DNA of 64,000 bases from Roseivivax sp. THAF197b (GCF_009363255.1 NZ_CP045318.1:3275501-3339500), one strand, 5' to 3'. Shown: positions 1-9,364, counted from the stretch's first letter. A program made the numbers and translations. Notes: generated by a model from the letters alone, not told the origin.

Positions 1-577
1 CATAGCCGTCATTCAGCCAGTGAAATTGCTGCGTGACCCGGTGCAGAAGCCCACGCTCGGCCCCACGGATGGCCTCTTCTTCGGTGCAGAAGGTGATATG
101 CAGCGAGGACAGCCCGTTCTCCGCGCCCAATTGCACAGCGCCCTGCAAAAGCGCGGCCTCCGCCTCCATCTCGAAGCCGGGCCGGGCCAGAAGCCGCTTG
201 CCGGTGGCGGGCGTGAAGGGCACCGCGATCTGCAGCTTGGGGTAATACCGCCCGCCCGCGCGCTCGAAGGCATGGGCCCAGTTGTGATCGAAGATGTATT
301 CGCCCTGGCTGTGGGATTTGACGTAAAGCGGCGCGACGCCGATCACCTCATCGCCGATCTCTGCGGTCAGGTAACGCGGGTCCCAGCCCGATCCGGTCCC
401 GACGGAGCCGGACCGCTCCAGCGCATAGAGGAACCGGTGCGTCGTGAAGGGATCGTCGGGGGGGCCGCCATCTGCGGCTTCGGGGCAGGCACAGGCATCC
501 CAGACCTCGGGCGCAATGGCTGCGAGACTACGATGCATCGAGATGGAAATGGTGCGCTCGGAGGCTGTGTCGTCCAT
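1..577 (-). CDS. COG3146-type N-acyltransferase-like protein (3' end cut by window)
   Basis: The frame opens at an ATG complementary to 575-577 (protein begins MDDTASERTISISMHRS) and runs off the left edge, so 192 residues are visible and the C-terminus is missing. Segments such as CPEAADGGPPDDPFTTHRF, GWDPRYLTAE and YIFDHNWAHAFERAGGRYYP are typical of the COG3146 (DUF482) family, which has a GNAT-like fold and is often labelled peptidoglycan biosynthesis/recognition; the true substrate is unknown. It follows the phosphodiesterase gene on the same strand by 47 nt and is probably co-transcribed with it and the RidA gene, a gene order I recall from other Rhodobacteraceae. Confidence 0.75.
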   Translation of the reverse strand, partial: MDDTASERTISISMHRSLAAIAPEVWDACACPEAADGGPPDDPFTTHRFLYALERSGSVGTGSGWDPRYLTAEIGDEVIGVAPLYVKSHSQGEYIFDHNWAHAFERAGGRYYPKLQIAVPFTPATGKRLLARPGFEMEAEAALLQGAVQLGAENGLSSLHITFCTEEEAIRGAERGLLHRVTQQFHWLNDGY

Positions 578-624
578 GGGTCCCTGCCTTGTCGGGGCTT
601 AATCTGGCCCCGCGCGGCCGGGGT

Positions 625-1383
625 TCAAGCGTCGTAACCCTCGAACGTGATGTTGTGGGCAATCTGCCGTGCGTCCGCCTCCTGCTCGGCGCTCTTGACG
701 GTCCAGCACAGCACCGGAAGACCCGCCGCCGCGACCTCGGCCACGCGCGGCATGTCGAGCGCGCGCCGATCGTGGCTGATGAAGTTCGCCCCCGATGTCT
801 CAAGGTCAGGCATGCCCGCCAAGCGCAGCCGCGTGCCTTCCGACAGATGCGGCCAATCCTCGGCCTCGAAGGCCGAGGTAATCAGCCCGCGCGGCACCTT
901 CGGCATCAGCTCCGCCAGCCGCGTCACCGAATGGGGGTTGAAGGACATCACGGCAACGGCGCCCCGATAATTGGCCAGAATGCCTGCCGTCGCCGCCTCA
1001 AGTGCCCCGATATCGGGCCCCATCGCGCCATCCTGGTCCTTGAGTTCGATCAGGAGCGGCACGCGTCCAGCCACCACTTTCAGCAGGTCGGTGAGGGTCG
1101 GGATCTTTTCCTCCGTGCCGGCAAGCCGCAGATCCATCAGCGCCTGCGCGCTCTTGGTGCGGACAGCGCCCGCGATCCCGGTCATGCGTCCCAGATCGTA
1201 ATCATGAAAGACCATCGGCTGCCCGTCGCCGGACAATTGCAGATCGATCTCGATCCCGTAGCCCTTCTCGATCGCGGCCTCGCAGGCGGCAATCGAGTTT
1301 TCCGGGCGGCCCGCATCGGCATCGTGCAGACCACGATGTGCGATGGGACGGGTCAGAAAGTCCGGCGGCAGCGCGGGCCCCAT
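625..1383 (-). CDS. Glycerophosphodiester phosphodiesterase (GDPD/UgpQ family)
   Basis: The 252-residue protein has the GDPD TIM-barrel hallmarks near the N-terminus: AHRG at about residue 15, PENS at about 28, and the metal-binding EIDLQLSGDGQPMVFHD at about 44-60, followed by a central LLIELKD strand. It would hydrolyse deacylated phospholipids to glycerol-3-phosphate and an alcohol. No signal peptide is seen, so it is probably cytoplasmic, as in the UgpQ branch. The start lies 3 nt beyond the stop of the upstream RidA gene, so the two are almost certainly translated from one mRNA. Confidence 0.9.
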   Translation of the reverse strand: MGPALPPDFLTRPIAHRGLHDADAGRPENSIAACEAAIEKGYGIEIDLQLSGDGQPMVFHDYDLGRMTGIAGAVRTKSAQALMDLRLAGTEEKIPTLTDLLKVVAGRVPLLIELKDQDGAMGPDIGALEAATAGILANYRGAVAVMSFNPHSVTRLAELMPKVPRGLITSAFEAEDWPHLSEGTRLRLAGMPDLETSGANFISHDRRALDMPRVAEVAAAGLPVLCWTVKSAEQEADARQIAHNITFEGYDA

Positions 1384-1386
1384 GCG

Positions 1387-1851
1387 TCAGACCAGCTCGA
1401 AGATGGCTTCGATCTCGACCGCAACGCCCAAGGGCAGCGACGCCGCCGACACGGCAGAGCGGGCATGCCGCCCGGCATCTCCGAAGACCGCGACCATGAG
1501 ATCCGAAGCCCCGTTGATGACCTTCGGCTGATCGGTGAAATCGGCGGTCGAATTGACGAAACCTGTCAGTTTCACGACCCGCGCGATCCGCGTCAGATCG
1601 CCGTCACACGCAGCGCGCGCTTGCGCGATGAGGCTGAGGGCGCAGGATTTCGCCGCCTCCGCGCCTGCCGCGACATCCATGTCCGCGCCAAGCTTGCCAA
1701 GGGCCAGGCCACCCGCGGTCTGGCTGATCTGCCCCGAGACATAGAGCATGTTGCCGCTTTGAACGAAGGGCACGTAATTCGCCGCAGGTGCCGGCGCGTC
1801 GGGCAGGCTCAGGCCAAGGTCGGATAGCCGGGTTTCGATCGGATTGCTCAT
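1387..1851 (-). CDS. RidA family protein (YjgF/YER057c/UK114)
   Basis: This 154-residue protein carries the YjgF fold signatures: YVPFVQSGNMLYVSGQIS near residues 27-44, and the later run VVKLTGFVNSTADFTDQPKVIN. Family members deaminate reactive enamine/imine intermediates released by PLP enzymes. The protein is about 25 residues longer than E. coli RidA, matching a longer branch common in alphaproteobacteria with an N-terminal IETRLSDLGLSLP segment. It is first in the minus-strand run RidA - GDPD - COG3146. The conserved arginine of canonical RidA is not evident, so it may belong to a non-archetypal Rid group. Confidence 0.85.
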   Translation of the reverse strand: MSNPIETRLSDLGLSLPDAPAPAANYVPFVQSGNMLYVSGQISQTAGGLALGKLGADMDVAAGAEAAKSCALSLIAQARAACDGDLTRIARVVKLTGFVNSTADFTDQPKVINGASDLMVAVFGDAGRHARSAVSAASLPLGVAVEIEAIFELV

Positions 1852-1953
1852 GAGCGCCTCGCATGGATTTCGTTGGTGCCAAGCTAGTCCGCCCCGAAAC
1901 CGGAGAAAACCCGCAATTCACGTGGCGCGAAGTGCTGCGGCGATGCGCAGCAA

Positions 1954-3246
1954 TCAGGCTTCCCGGAAGGCCCGCGTCATGTAATCGGTCAGCGGTTTGA
2001 GCAGGTAGGACATGGGCGTGCGGGCGCCGGTGCGCAGAAACGCCTCCACCGGCATTCCGGGCACGAGGCTGGCGCCTTCAGGCAATTGCTCCGCCGCGAA
2101 GGCGATCTCGGCGCGGTAATAGGCCGTGCCCTGCTGTGGATCGACGAGCGCATCCGCCGAGACCCAGCGCACCTCGCCGTCGACGCGGGGCGTGCGGCGC
2201 TGATCGAGCGCCGTGAGCTGCAGCGTGACCGGCTGGCCGCGCCAGACCCGGTCGATATCGGCGGGCGCGATCCGGGCCATCACGCGGAAGGTCTCATCCT
2301 GCGGCACGAGCGTCATGATCGGATCGCGCGGGGCGATCACCGCGCGCGCGGCGGTCACGCGCAGATCGTGGATGACGCCCGCGACGGGGGCGACGATCTC
2401 CAGGCGGCGGCGGTCCTCGGCCAGGGCCGCGCGCTCCGCTGCCAGAAGACGAGTGCGGGCGCGCACCTCGCGCAGCTCTCCGATGACATCGGCCCGGCGT
2501 TCCTGCGCCATCCGGGCGGCTTCGGCGGCGATCTCCTCTATGCGGATGCGCGTGGCGCTGGTGCGCGCCTCCAGCGTCTCGAGTTGGGTGGCGAGCTGCG
2601 CCTCGGTGCGGCGCAGGTTGCGCACGCGGCTCATCTGCACGAGCCCCTGATCGAGCAGGCTTTGCTGATCGGCGAGTTCTTCGGCCACGATCTCCGTCTC
2701 GATGAGAATACCGCGCCGCTCCGTCTCGAGGGCGCGCAAATCATCGGCCAGCCGCGCGCGGATCAGGCGGCGCTCATCCTCCGCACGGGCCAGCGCATCG
2801 GCGCGTGCATCGAGGAAGCGCACCTGCCCCTCCATCAATTCGGCCACGTCGGGATCCTCTGCCGCGCGCGCCTCAAGCTCGGGCGGAAAGACCGGCACCG
2901 CGCGCCCGTCCCGCTCCGCCTCCAGCCGGGCGCGACGGGCGAGAAACTCGAAATACTGGCTGTCGGCCTCGGCAATCTCCGCATCGATACGGGTCGGATC
3001 GAAGCGCAGAAGGGTGGCACCCGCGGCCACGCTTTCGCCCTCGCGGACCATGACGTCGGACACCACGCCGCCTTCGGGATGCTGCACGACGCTTTCCTCC
3101 GCGGCCACTTCGACCACGGCGGAGGCAACGACCGCGCCTTCGATTTCGGTCAGGGCCGCCCATCCGCCAAGGCCCGCGCCCAGCAGCGCTATGGCGCCGA
3201 GACCCGCGAAAAGGGTTGAACGGAGCGAAAAGGTCAGGTCGGTCAT
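1954..3246 (-). CDS. HlyD/PrtE-family type I secretion membrane-fusion protein
   Basis: The 430-residue protein has one N-terminal membrane segment (about residues 10-30, LFAGLGAIALLGAGLGGW), a barrel/lipoyl half-motif (VVQHPEGGVVSDVMVREGESV), a long charged coiled coil rich in Arg, Glu and Ala (about 90-280), and a second lipoyl/barrel half (IVAPVAGVIHDLRVTA). This is the periplasmic adaptor of a type I secretion system that links an inner-membrane ABC exporter to a TolC-like channel. I chose the ATG at 3244-3246, which overlaps the exporter's stop codon as ATGA; a longer frame reads back into the exporter and has no support. No RTX or repeat-type substrate gene lies nearby. Confidence 0.88.
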   Translation of the reverse strand: MTDLTFSLRSTLFAGLGAIALLGAGLGGWAALTEIEGAVVASAVVEVAAEESVVQHPEGGVVSDVMVREGESVAAGATLLRFDPTRIDAEIAEADSQYFEFLARRARLEAERDGRAVPVFPPELEARAAEDPDVAELMEGQVRFLDARADALARAEDERRLIRARLADDLRALETERRGILIETEIVAEELADQQSLLDQGLVQMSRVRNLRRTEAQLATQLETLEARTSATRIRIEEIAAEAARMAQERRADVIGELREVRARTRLLAAERAALAEDRRRLEIVAPVAGVIHDLRVTAARAVIAPRDPIMTLVPQDETFRVMARIAPADIDRVWRGQPVTLQLTALDQRRTPRVDGEVRWVSADALVDPQQGTAYYRAEIAFAAEQLPEGASLVPGMPVEAFLRTGARTPMSYLLKPLTDYMTRAFREA

Positions 3247-4982
3247 GCGCTCCCTCCCGTTCCGGTCTTCCGGGCCGTGGCGATCTTGGCATGGTTGGAG
3301 ACGCGCGCGCGCATCACCTCCTTGCGCGGGCCGAAGGACGTGCGCTGCCCGTTCTCCAGCATCAGCAGCATGTCGCATTCCGCGATCGCCGCGGGCCGAT
3401 GGGCCATGATGATCGCGGCGCCGCCTTCGGCCTTCATGTGCCGGATCGCGGCATTCAGCGCCTCCCCGCCCGGATGGTCGAGATGGGCATCGGGCTCATC
3501 GAGGACCAGCAGCACCGGGTCACCGTAAAGCGCGCGCGCCAGCCCCACGCGCTGCACCTGCCCGCCCGACAGAGGCGCGCCCGGCGCGGTGATCTGCGTC
3601 TCGTAGCCCTGCGGCAATTGCAGGATCATGTCATGCACGCCCGCTGCCTTGGCGGCTTTCAGAACCGCATCCGCGTCGGGATCGGGATCCATCCGCGCGA
3701 TATTCTCGGCCACGGTGCCGTCGAAAAGGGCGATATGCTGCGGCAGGTAGCCGACCAGCCGGCCCAGCCGCTCTTCCTCGTAGCGGTCGAGCCGCGCGCC
3801 GCCCAGACGGATATCGCCGATTCGCGCGGGCCATAGCCCGACAAGCGCGCGGGCCAGCGTGGTCTTCCCGGCCCCCGAGGGACCGATCACGCCAAGCGCC
3901 TGACCCGGCTCCAGCGTGAAGGACACACCGCGCAGCGTGGGCTCGGGCTGGCCCGGGGGCAGCACGGTCACACCCTGCACCTCGATGCGCGCCTCGGGAC
4001 GCGGCAGCGCCAGCCGTTCGGGCGGGGCGGGGCGTGCGCTGACCGCCCGCGACATCGCCTTCGAGGCGGCCAGCGCCGAGGAGAGAAGCCGCCATTGTCC
4101 GATCACCGTCTCGATCGGTGCGAGCGCCCTCCCCAGCAAAATCGAGGCCGCGATCATCGCACCGGGGCTGAGCGAACCCATGATGGCGAGGTAAGCGCCC
4201 AGACCCAGCATCGCCGATTGCAGCAGCAGCCGGATCGCGCGGGCGGTGGCAGTGAAGCCGCCGATCCGGTCGGACAGCACGAGGTGGTCGCCCAGCCCCT
4301 CGCGCCGGATGGCCTGCCAGCGGCCGACCAGTGCGCGGCCCATGCCCAGCGCATGGACGGTCTCCCGCTCGGCCTTGGCCAGTTGCTCGAGCCTCTGACC
4401 GCGCCGCACGTTCTGGGTGAACGCCGCCTCGCGCGCGGTGGTGGTCCAGCGTTGGGTCAGCGCCACGAGGATCAGCACGGCACCGCCGCAGGCCGCCAGA
4501 ATACCAAGCCACGGATGAAAGAGCGTGATCACCAACAGGAAAAGCGGCGTCCAAGGGATATCGAAGACGGATGACGCCGCGGAGGACGAGAGGCCCCGCG
4601 TCATGGCCGACAGCGCGTCGGGGCCGGGAGCCGGGCCGTCGCCCTTGCTCGTCGCGCCCTCGGGATCGAGTGCGACCTCGAAGGCCACGGGATCGAGCCG
4701 CGCCTGAAACGCCCCTGCGATCCGGCCCAGCGCCCGCGCCCGCAGAGCGTCGAGCAGACCCATCGCGGCATAGAGAAAGATCGCGAGCCCCGACAGCGCG
4801 ACCAGCGTCTCCACCGAGCCGGAGCCGAGCACGCGATCATAAACCTGCAACATGTAGAGCGGCCCGGTGAACATCAGGATGTTGACCACGGCACTGAAGA
4901 GGGCGACCGCGATCAGGCCGCGCCGCACCTGCGCGCGCGCGCGTCCCAGCTCCGCCTTTGCCGACACATCAGTTCCGCTCAT
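3243..4982 (-). CDS. Type I secretion ABC exporter, permease-ATPase fusion (PrtD/HlyB-like)
   Basis: This 579-residue half-transporter has an N-terminal six-helix membrane domain (first helices around residues 20-80) and a C-terminal ATPase with Walker A GPSGAGKTT (about residue 370), signature LSGGQVQR and Walker B LLVLDEPDA. It lacks the N-terminal C39 peptidase-like domain of bacteriocin or LapB-type exporters, which favours the PrtD branch that exports proteins with an uncleaved C-terminal signal. Its stop overlaps the start of the HlyD-like adaptor by four bases, so the two are translationally coupled. The cargo is not encoded in this window. Confidence 0.9.
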   Translation of the reverse strand: MSGTDVSAKAELGRARAQVRRGLIAVALFSAVVNILMFTGPLYMLQVYDRVLGSGSVETLVALSGLAIFLYAAMGLLDALRARALGRIAGAFQARLDPVAFEVALDPEGATSKGDGPAPGPDALSAMTRGLSSSAASSVFDIPWTPLFLLVITLFHPWLGILAACGGAVLILVALTQRWTTTAREAAFTQNVRRGQRLEQLAKAERETVHALGMGRALVGRWQAIRREGLGDHLVLSDRIGGFTATARAIRLLLQSAMLGLGAYLAIMGSLSPGAMIAASILLGRALAPIETVIGQWRLLSSALAASKAMSRAVSARPAPPERLALPRPEARIEVQGVTVLPPGQPEPTLRGVSFTLEPGQALGVIGPSGAGKTTLARALVGLWPARIGDIRLGGARLDRYEEERLGRLVGYLPQHIALFDGTVAENIARMDPDPDADAVLKAAKAAGVHDMILQLPQGYETQITAPGAPLSGGQVQRVGLARALYGDPVLLVLDEPDAHLDHPGGEALNAAIRHMKAEGGAAIIMAHRPAAIAECDMLLMLENGQRTSFGPRKEVMRARVSNHAKIATARKTGTGGSA

Positions 4983-5103
4983 GCCGCTTGCCGTCCGTCA
5001 TCTGCCTGATGGCCCGCGCACGGGCCGTCCCGGGCGACACGTTACGGCGGCAAGCGTTAGCTGTCTATTTACGCGGGCGCGTTTCGCGCAGGTATTTCAC
5101 CGC

Positions 5104-7284
5104 TCAGTTGCCGAAAAGATCCCTCAAGACCTGGTTGAGGATATCGCCCACCGGATCGTTCTGGCGTTGGCGCCGTTGGGGCTGCGGCTGCGGCTGCTGG
5201 CGTTGCGGCTGTTGTTGCACCTGGGGCTGGGGCCGCTCCGGCACGGTCATGGGCAGGTCGCGCACGGGCAACCCGTCATGAACCCGCATCATCGCCTCGC
5301 GCCAGATCTCCGCCGGCAGCCCGCCGCCGGTCACGCCGGTCAGCGGCGTGTTGTCGTCATACCCCATCCAGACACCGGCCACGTAATCCGCGGTGAAGCC
5401 CACGAACCACGCATCCCGCTGCTCGTTCGACGTCCCGGTCTTGCCCGCCGCGGGCCGTCCATCAAGCTGCGCCCGCGTTCCGGTCCCCTCGGCGACGACC
5501 TTCTCCATCATGAAGACCAACTGGCGCGCGGCCTCTTCCTGAATGACCCGCTCGCCGATACCGCCACTGGCATCGAGCAAGGGATCGTTGTCGCCCTGGT
5601 AGCGCATCCGCGTGATGCCGTATGGCGCCACGGAAGAGCCGCCGTTGAGAATGCCCGCGAAAGCGCCCGTCATCTCCAGAAGCGAAGCCTCCGAGACACC
5701 GAGCGCCACCGAGGGCGTGTCCACGACGCGGCTGTCGATGCCGAAATCCGTGGCCACCCGAGCCACGAGATCACGGCCCACGCTTTCGGAAATCTTCACG
5801 GCGGGGATGTTGAGCGACCGCTTCAGCGCCTCGGTCATGGTCACCCGGCCCGCGTAATTGCGGGTGTAATTCTCCGGACACCATTGGCCGGAGCCCGGAA
5901 TGTTCATGCAGAACGGCTCATCGACCACGGTGTCGTAGGGCGAATAGCCAAGCTCGAGTGCTGTGGCGTAGACGAAGGGTTTGAAGGCCGACCCGGTCTG
6001 CCTCTTGGCCTGTGTCGCGCGGTTGAACACGCCCGACACGCCCAGCTTGCGCCCGCCCACCATGGCGCGCACGGCGCCATCGGCGGACATGATGACGATC
6101 GCGGCCTGCGCTTTCGATCCTTCGCGCACCTTGCTTTCGAAGATGTTGGTCATCGCCGCTTCGGCCGCGTCCTGCAGACGGGGATCTAGCGTCGTGGTGA
6201 TCTCCACGTCCTCGCGGGAGGAGACGTCGGCAAAGGGCGGCAGCGTATCCATGACCCAGTCGGCGAAATAGCCGCCCGTGCGCCGTTCTGCAGCCTCGGA
6301 CAGGGTGGCGGGGTTGGCCCGCGCCTCCTGCGCTTCGGCGGCGGTCAGGTAGCCCTGATCCTCCATCAGACCGATCACCACGTTGGCGCGGTTCTGACTG
6401 CGTTCGAGGTCGTTCGTCGGCGCAAGCGTCGAGGGCGCGGTCAGCAGACCGGCCAGCATCGCCCCCTCTGCGGGTTCCAGCAGGGCGGCAGGCTTCGAGA
6501 AATAGCGCTGCGACGCGGCCTCGGCACCGTAGGCACCTGCGCCCATATAGGCCCGGTTGAGGTAGATCGAGAGGATCTCGTCCTTGGTGTACTTGGCCTC
6601 CATCGCGAGCGAATAGATCGCCTCGCGGGCCTTCCGCGCGAGCGAGGTCTTCCGGCAATCCGCGACATAGGCCGCCTCGGACTCCCAGATCTCCTGGTCG
6701 AACGTCACGCCCAGGCACAGAAGCTTCGCCGTCTGCTGCGTGATGGTGGAGCCGCCATGCCCCTGCAGCGGGCCGCGCCCTTCCCGCAGGTTGATGCGGA
6801 TCGCGGAGGCCACGCCGCGCGGCGAGATGCCCATGTGCCAGTAGAAGCGCCGGTCCTCGGTCGCGATCACCGCATGTTTGAGATGCCGCGACACGGTGTC
6901 GGCGGTCACCACGCCGCCGAACTGATCGCCCCGCCAGGCGAAGACCTCGTCGTTGCGATCGTAAAGCGTGACGGAGCCCTTGGCGCGACCGTCCAGCATC
7001 TCTGAGGCCGGGGGAAGCTGCGTATAGGTGTAGCCGGTCCAGGCGGCGATCAGCAGCACGACCACGAGCGTGACGCGCGAGACGACGAGCCAGATCAGGC
7101 GGCCGATCCCGCGCAGGATCGCGCTGACGAAGGCCACGATGGGGTTGCTGTGACGCCGCGCAGGCTTGGCCCGGCGCGATTTTGCCGCCTTCTTGGGCGC
7201 GGGTTTCCGCGCGGGCGCCTTCGCCTTGGACGCATACCGCCGATCGGCCACCAGCCGCCGCTTGTCCTTGCCTGAATCACTCAT
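5104..7284 (-). CDS. Class A penicillin-binding protein (PBP1A-like transglycosylase/transpeptidase)
   Basis: The 726-residue protein has a very basic N-terminus (RKPAPKKAAKSRRAKPARR), one membrane anchor (about residues 60-85), a GT51 glycosyltransferase domain with EDRRFYWHMG and the GGSTITQQ motif, and a transpeptidase domain with the SxxK motif SAFK (in RQTGSAFKPFVY), SLN, and KTGTSNEQRDAW. It polymerises and cross-links peptidoglycan in the periplasm. The tail of about 40 residues is a proline/glutamine repeat (PQPQVQQQPQRQQPQPQPQ) ending DPVGDILNQVLRDLFGN. It is divergent from glnK. A second, monofunctional GT51 enzyme (mtgA) lies elsewhere in the window. Confidence 0.93.
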   Translation of the reverse strand: MSDSGKDKRRLVADRRYASKAKAPARKPAPKKAAKSRRAKPARRHSNPIVAFVSAILRGIGRLIWLVVSRVTLVVVLLIAAWTGYTYTQLPPASEMLDGRAKGSVTLYDRNDEVFAWRGDQFGGVVTADTVSRHLKHAVIATEDRRFYWHMGISPRGVASAIRINLREGRGPLQGHGGSTITQQTAKLLCLGVTFDQEIWESEAAYVADCRKTSLARKAREAIYSLAMEAKYTKDEILSIYLNRAYMGAGAYGAEAASQRYFSKPAALLEPAEGAMLAGLLTAPSTLAPTNDLERSQNRANVVIGLMEDQGYLTAAEAQEARANPATLSEAAERRTGGYFADWVMDTLPPFADVSSREDVEITTTLDPRLQDAAEAAMTNIFESKVREGSKAQAAIVIMSADGAVRAMVGGRKLGVSGVFNRATQAKRQTGSAFKPFVYATALELGYSPYDTVVDEPFCMNIPGSGQWCPENYTRNYAGRVTMTEALKRSLNIPAVKISESVGRDLVARVATDFGIDSRVVDTPSVALGVSEASLLEMTGAFAGILNGGSSVAPYGITRMRYQGDNDPLLDASGGIGERVIQEEAARQLVFMMEKVVAEGTGTRAQLDGRPAAGKTGTSNEQRDAWFVGFTADYVAGVWMGYDDNTPLTGVTGGGLPAEIWREAMMRVHDGLPVRDLPMTVPERPQPQVQQQPQRQQPQPQPQRRQRQNDPVGDILNQVLRDLFGN

Positions 7285-7422
7285 ATGCCCTGCCCGGCCA
7301 CCTGTTGTTTGTGGGTAAGATAACGGTTGCGCGGTGGCTTGTGGACCGAGTGCGACCCGATTTCACCATCATTTTTTCGCCCGCTTTTTGTGCATTTTTC
7401 CATAACTGCCCATTAATTGTGC

Positions 7423-7436
7423 TTTCGCCTGCGAAA
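7423..7436. promoter_or_regulatory. Inverted repeat in the PBP1A / glnK divergent region
   Basis: TTTCGC-CT-GCGAAA is a perfect 6+6 dyad about 105 nt upstream of glnK in an AT-rich patch (about 7366-7440) within the 255-base gap between two divergent genes. The same patch contains two TTGTGC repeats (around 7388 and 7418). I could not find a convincing sigma-54 -24/-12 element for glnK. This could be an operator, but the assignment is only positional. Confidence 0.25.
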
Positions 7437-7539
7437 AACGCACGGGAATCTCGACGAAAACCTTCCTTCGGCAGCCATGCGGCCTCTTACCTCTCGGTAC
7501 GAATTGCAGGAGAGCCCTGCCAAACCGAAAGGGACAAAG

Positions 7540-7878
7540 GTGAAACTCATCATTGCGACGATCAAGCCGTTCAAGCTCGAGGAGGTGCGCGAAGCTCTGA
7601 CCTCCATCGGCGTGCGCGGCATGATGGTGACCGAGATCAAGGGCTTCGGCTCCCAGTCCGGACACACCGAAATCTACCGTGGCGCAGAATATGCCGTGAA
7701 CTTCGTGCCGAAGATCAAGCTCGAGATCGTCGTGGCGGCATCCATGGCCGACCAGGTGGTCGAGACCATCACCAGCACCGCAAAGACCGGGAAAATCGGC
7801 GACGGCAAGGTGTTTGTCCTCGATGTGGGCCAGGCGATCCGCGTGCGGACCGGCGAGACGGATGCGGACGCGCTCTGA
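7540..7878 (+). CDS. glnK: Nitrogen regulatory protein P-II (GlnK type)
   Basis: The 112-residue PII protein starts at a GTG (7540) preceded by AAGGGA five bases upstream; this start gives exactly the family length. It has the conserved IKPFKLEEVREAL opening, the T-loop with the uridylylation tyrosine in YRGAEY (Tyr51), the B-loop TGKIGDGK and the C-loop end RIRVRTGE-like (IRVRTGETD). PII binds ATP/ADP and 2-oxoglutarate and controls AmtB, GlnE/NtrB and similar partners. I call it GlnK rather than GlnB because it sits 45 nt upstream of amtB, the classical glnK-amtB operon. A longer in-frame ATG at 7417 lacks ribosome-binding support. Confidence 0.95.
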   Translation: MKLIIATIKPFKLEEVREALTSIGVRGMMVTEIKGFGSQSGHTEIYRGAEYAVNFVPKIKLEIVVAASMADQVVETITSTAKTGKIGDGKVFVLDVGQAIRVRTGETDADAL

Positions 7879-7923
7879 CGGCGAGCCGCATTGCGACAAG
7901 ACTATCAAGGGAAACGGAAAACC

Positions 7924-9234
7924 ATGAAACTTCTCAAGACTCTCGCCCCGGCCGTTGCGCTTATCGCGCTTCCGAGCCTGGGTCTTGCGCAGGACGCCGA
8001 GGCGGCCCCTGACGTCAACCCGTATATCTTTACCACGCTGCTCTTCCTTATCGGCGGCTTCCTCGTCTTCTGGATGGCCGCGGGCTTCGCGATGCTCGAG
8101 GCGGGCCTCGTGCGCTCCAAGAACGTGACCATGCAGCTGACCAAGAACATCGGTCTGTTTGGCATTGCCGCGATCATGTACTGGCTGATCGGCTTCAACC
8201 TGATGTATCCCGGCGAGTGGATGATCGAAGGCTATGTCGGCCCGTTCTTCTCGATCACGTCGCTTGAGCCCGTGGGCCTTGCCGCGGCGGATGCATCGCT
8301 CGATTACGCATCGGTCGGTTCGGACTTCTTCTTCCAGCTGATGTTCTGCGCGACCACCGCGTCGATCGTCTCCGGCACGCTCGCCGAGCGCATCAAGCTC
8401 TGGCCATTCCTGATCTTCGTCGCGATCCTGACCGGCGTCATCTACCCGATCGAAGCGTCCTGGCAGTGGGGCGGCGGCTGGCTCTCGGAAGCGGGCTTCT
8501 CCGACTTCGCAGGCTCGACGCTGGTGCACGCAGCCGGTGGCTGGGCAGCCCTTGCAGGCGCGCTGATCCTCGGCCCCCGTATCGGCAAGTTCAAGGATGG
8601 CCGCACGGTTCCGATGCCGGGCTCCAACCTCGCGCTCGCCACGCTGGGCACGTTCATCCTGTGGCTCGGCTGGTTCGGCTTCAACGGCGGCTCGCAGCTG
8701 GCCATGGGCACCGTGGGTGACGTCACCGACGTATCGCGCATCTTCGCCAACACCAACATGGCCGCCGCGGCCGGTGCTGTTGCAGCCCTGATCCTGAGCC
8801 AGGTGATGTACAAGAAGCCCGACCTGACGATGACCCTGAACGGCGCACTGGCCGGTCTCGTCTCGATCACCGCCGAGCCGCTCGCACCGTCGCTCTTCGG
8901 CTCGCTGCTGACCGGCGCCGTGGGTGGCCTGATCGTGGTCTTCACCGTTCCGCTGCTCGACAAGCTGAAGATCGACGACGTCGTCGGCGCCATCCCGGTG
9001 CACCTCTTCGCCGGCATCTGGGGCACGCTCGCCGTGGCCTTCTACACCGGCAACTGGGGCGCGCAGGTTCTGGGCATCGTGTCCATCGGCATCTTCACCT
9101 TCGTGGTCTCCGCCATCGTGTGGTTCATCCTGAAGGCGATCATGGGCATCCGTGTCTCCGAGGAAGCCGAGATCAACGGCCTCGATATGTCGGAGCTGGG
9201 CATGGAAGCCTATCCGGACTTCACCAAGGGGTAA
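7924..9234 (+). CDS. amtB: Ammonium transporter AmtB
   Basis: This 436-residue membrane protein has a cleavable signal peptide (about 22 residues, MKLLKTLAPAVALIALPSLG then LAQ) and about 11 transmembrane helices. The two pore histidines are recognisable in STLVHAAGGWAALAG and PVHLFAGIWG, and AGFAMLEAGLVRSKN is the first-helix family signature. It conducts ammonium/ammonia across the inner membrane and is blocked by GlnK. The ATG at 7924 was chosen for its upstream AAGGGA and signal peptide; an in-frame ATG at 7891 would add 11 polar residues. It is the last gene of its operon, followed by a strong terminator. Confidence 0.96.
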   Translation: MKLLKTLAPAVALIALPSLGLAQDAEAAPDVNPYIFTTLLFLIGGFLVFWMAAGFAMLEAGLVRSKNVTMQLTKNIGLFGIAAIMYWLIGFNLMYPGEWMIEGYVGPFFSITSLEPVGLAAADASLDYASVGSDFFFQLMFCATTASIVSGTLAERIKLWPFLIFVAILTGVIYPIEASWQWGGGWLSEAGFSDFAGSTLVHAAGGWAALAGALILGPRIGKFKDGRTVPMPGSNLALATLGTFILWLGWFGFNGGSQLAMGTVGDVTDVSRIFANTNMAAAAGAVAALILSQVMYKKPDLTMTLNGALAGLVSITAEPLAPSLFGSLLTGAVGGLIVVFTVPLLDKLKIDDVVGAIPVHLFAGIWGTLAVAFYTGNWGAQVLGIVSIGIFTFVVSAIVWFILKAIMGIRVSEEAEINGLDMSELGMEAYPDFTKG

Positions 9235-9259
9235 TCCTCCCTCCTCTTGGACCTTCTGA

Positions 9260-9286
9260 CCCGGGCGGCAACGCCCGGGTTTTTTT
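9260..9286 (+). terminator. Rho-independent terminator after amtB
   Basis: A 7-bp perfect stem, CCCGGGC / GCCCGGG (9260-9266 with 9273-9279), has a 6-base loop and is followed directly by seven T residues. It begins 26 nt past the amtB stop and is the clearest terminator in the window. Confidence 0.93.
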
Positions 9287-9364
9287 CTGCCCGCAAGGCC
9301 GTGACGCGACACGAAAAAGCGCGCAGCCCGAAGACCACGCGCCGCGCTGGCGTGACAGGAACGC

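Noticed and set aside
5011..5026. GGCCCG-CGCA-CGGGCC hairpin after the penicillin-binding protein gene as a terminator
   Set aside because: The stem is only 6 bp and no T-tract follows on the minus strand.
7285..7539. Sigma-54 promoter for glnK-amtB
   Set aside because: Expected from other bacteria, but I found no TGGCAC-N5-TTGC-like pair with correct spacing in this region.
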